Below are positions 53,626 through 55,458 of a stretch of DNA of 55,458 bases, one piece after another. Positions within the stretch are counted from its first letter, which is position 1, and every line of letters begins with the position of its first letter. Below the pieces are notes generated by a model. That model worked only from the letters and a program-made list of their open reading frames with translations, did no database searches and was not told the origin of the DNA. The stretch is from Bacteroidota bacterium (GTDB lineage Bacteria > Bacteroidota > Ignavibacteria > Kapaibacteriales > UBA961): NCBI GenBank assembly GCA_020852855.1, contig JADZAA010000054.1, positions 1 to 55,458 of the forward strand, read 5' to 3'. Position numbers and translations under genes: made by a program.

Positions 53626-55419
53626 ATGAAAGTACAACTCGTTCAACACCGAATTAAGTTTTACGGAGCTGCCATTGCCGCCGCCGCAGTATTATTGCTA
53701 ATCGGCTGTTCGGGAAAACGCAACGATACCACTATTGAATTCGATAAAAACAAGCCGGAAAGAGGTGATTGGGTAGTTGTGCATGACCTTAGCGATCCAA
53801 ACGGACTAAATCCTATAACCACAAGCGATGCGGGCGCAAGCAATATTTTCAGACGCATTTTCGAGCCTTTGCTCGATATTGACTTTGCAACCACCGAATT
53901 ACGTCCGAACATTGCATCTAAAATGCCCGATATTTCGGACGACCATTTAACATACACTTTCTCTATTCACAAGAATATAACTTTCTCCGACGGCAAACCA
54001 CTGACGGCAAACGACGTTATTTTCACGTTTAAAGCACTTAAGAACCCGCTTATCGCCGAGGGAGCAGCCGTAAGAAACTACGTAGAAGATATTGAAGATG
54101 CAGTAAAACTTGACGATTATACCGTAAAATTTACAATGAGAAAGCCTTATTTTCTGGCTGATTACGCGATAGGAAATACGGTTGGAATACTGCCCAAGCA
54201 CAAACTTGACCCCAAAGGACTGACTGACCTATACACTTTTGCCGAAACCAATGACTTTGAGCGTGCAAAAGCCAATGCGTCAATGCAAGAATTTGCCACT
54301 TGGTTCGGTAAGCCGGAATGTTCGCGCTCTCCCGAATTGCTGATAGGTTCGGGGCCGTATATTCTCGAAGAATGGAATACGGGACAAAATATTCGTCTGA
54401 AACGCAACGAGAAATATTGGAATGCGGGCAATAATCCGAATATGATGCAATATCCAGATAAAATCATCTACAAAACCATTCCCGACCGTCCGACGGCCGT
54501 TACCGAAGTTAAAAACGGCGATGTTGATTTTATGGAATATGTACCGCCGAAATTATACGTGAACTCTATTGATGCAGAAAAAATCCGCACTATTGTTAAG
54601 GGTGAATTTACTACGTCGGTTTATATGTATATAGGCTGGAATATGCGCCGATCCGTATTCGCAGATAAACGAACACGCCAAGCAATGAGCTATATGGTTG
54701 ATAGAAATAAACTTATTCAAAGTGTGGTTCTCGGGTTCGGTAAAATCACAAACAGCCCCGTGTATTCGGACAGACCAGAATACGACAAGTCCTTAGTTCC
54801 TTACGATTATAATCCGAATAAAGCGCGTCAACTGCTTGCCGAAGCCGGTTGGAGCGATTCGGACGGCGACGGGCAGCTCGATAAAGTCGTCAACGGCAAG
54901 AAAACGAATTTTACGTTTTCAATGATGGTTAATATAGGCAATGAAATACGAAACAATATTGCCTTGTTGCTTGCAGACGAATTGAAAAAAATCGGCATTA
55001 CAATGACGGTCAGCCCTACGGATTGGAGCGTTTTCCAGCAAAACGCACGTATGGGAGAATTTGATTCTTATATTGGCGCATGGGTTAACGACCCTATGCC
55101 AACCGACCCGTATCAGCTGTGGCATTCATCGCAGGCAACCAATCAAGGCTCGAACTACTGCGGGTTTATGAATAAACGTGCCGACCAACTTATCGAGATG
55201 AACCGTCTGGAGTTCGACCAGCAGAAGCGCAATGTTCTGATGAAGGAATTTCAGGAAATCGTACATGACGAGCAGCCATATACGTTCTTATGGAGTGCAG
55301 TAAATCCTGCTGTTTATGCGGCGCGGCTGCAAGGCGTAAAGTTCTACTCGGCACGACCGGGCTATAATCCGGGTGAATGGTGGATACCGAAGCAGTTGCG
55401 GAAATATACTAAAGATTAA
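53626..55419 (+). CDS. Second oligopeptide-binding lipoprotein, solute-binding family 5
   Basis: 597 residues from ATG 53626, chosen because MKVQLVQHRIKFYGAAIAAA is a signal peptide with lipobox LIGC; the frame to 53524 is longer but not signal-like. Family motifs are LSDPNGLNPITTSDAG, YTFSIHKNITFSDGKPLTANDVIFTFKAL, YNPNKARQLLAEAGW and DSYIGAWVNDPMPTDPYQLWHSS. It is clearly a different protein from its upstream neighbour, so not a recent duplicate. Same class of role: peptide capture in the envelope. It ends 39 bases before the window edge; no permease follows within view. A TAATTTTG at 53519-53526 is a possible -7 box. Confidence 0.88.
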   Translation: MKVQLVQHRIKFYGAAIAAAAVLLLIGCSGKRNDTTIEFDKNKPERGDWVVVHDLSDPNGLNPITTSDAGASNIFRRIFEPLLDIDFATTELRPNIASKMPDISDDHLTYTFSIHKNITFSDGKPLTANDVIFTFKALKNPLIAEGAAVRNYVEDIEDAVKLDDYTVKFTMRKPYFLADYAIGNTVGILPKHKLDPKGLTDLYTFAETNDFERAKANASMQEFATWFGKPECSRSPELLIGSGPYILEEWNTGQNIRLKRNEKYWNAGNNPNMMQYPDKIIYKTIPDRPTAVTEVKNGDVDFMEYVPPKLYVNSIDAEKIRTIVKGEFTTSVYMYIGWNMRRSVFADKRTRQAMSYMVDRNKLIQSVVLGFGKITNSPVYSDRPEYDKSLVPYDYNPNKARQLLAEAGWSDSDGDGQLDKVVNGKKTNFTFSMMVNIGNEIRNNIALLLADELKKIGITMTVSPTDWSVFQQNARMGEFDSYIGAWVNDPMPTDPYQLWHSSQATNQGSNYCGFMNKRADQLIEMNRLEFDQQKRNVLMKEFQEIVHDEQPYTFLWSAVNPAVYAARLQGVKFYSARPGYNPGEWWIPKQLRKYTKD

Positions 55420-55458
55420 GCGGTTTATCTGCCGTGGCGGCCTTATGATAAACAATAA

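Noticed and set aside
1-55458. CRISPR arrays, insertion sequences, rRNA
   Set aside because: No spaced direct repeats, transposase genes with inverted ends, or rRNA sequence were seen on either strand.

Overview
The window (about 55 kb, A+T-leaning, gene-dense, no rRNA, no CRISPR array) looks like chromosome from a Gram-negative member of the FCB group, most likely the Ignavibacteria/Kapaibacteria/Chlorobi side of Bacteroidota. Four things in the sequence point there. A secreted M14 carboxypeptidase carries a C-terminal T9SS-type sorting domain (6128-8485). Several genes are preceded by the Bacteroidota-type -7 box TATTTTTG, twice with a TTTG/GTTG -33 box 19-20 bases upstream. Many proteins are outer-membrane barrels ending in Phe. 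Real flagellar genes (fliL, fliM, fliN, fliO) are present, which ordinary Bacteroidia usually lack. The species cannot be named from the window.

Layout. 1-2880: ECF sigma factor, an anti-sigma-like membrane protein with a barrel-like C-terminus, a lipoprotein and a strong terminator. 2981-9690 (minus): an isolated T6SS-type ClpV ATPase, the T9SS-exported carboxypeptidase, a small Tic20/DUF4870-like membrane protein and a lipoprotein. 9882-13744 (plus): MauE/DoxX-like protein, tail-specific protease, RmlA. 13880-20581: RelA/SpoT-like HD protein with an altered metal site, Xer recombinase, tRNA-Leu(TAA), Kbl with an overlapping Gfo/Idh oxidoreductase, HNH protein, UmuD-like peptidase, glycosyltransferase. 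20940-25867: purB and der, separated by an AT-rich patch with an adenine methyltransferase, the severed N-terminus of what looks like a type IIG restriction-modification enzyme, and a small alpha/beta hydrolase. 25880-32805 (minus): VWA-OmpA protein, two unrecognised barrels and a large periplasmic protein with a Glu inside its single membrane helix (GldM/PorM-like architecture). 33102-37531: tiny Cys-containing secreted protein, CoA-transferase, copper ATPase. 37570-42083 (minus): compact operon fliL-fliM-fliN-fliO-Rieske-queG-laccase-domain protein. 42173-50897 (minus): UDP-glucose dehydrogenase, a 58-residue membrane protein, a TonB-like protein, a SPOR protein with a CCCGAA repeat, a barrel and a 1046-residue TPR protein. 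51097-55419 (plus): small secreted protein and two oligopeptide-binding lipoproteins.

The theme is the cell envelope: export (T9SS cargo, possible T6SS ATPase, candidate GldM-like complex), outer-membrane barrels with TPR/TonB/SPOR partners, flagellar switch genes, sugar-nucleotide enzymes and peptide uptake. The leads most worth following are the GldM-like/barrel cluster, the eroded restriction-modification locus, the HD protein missing one metal ligand, the anti-sigma/barrel fusion, and the flagellar operon that runs into Rieske and queuosine genes. All functional calls come from reading motifs and remembered family features; no database search was possible.
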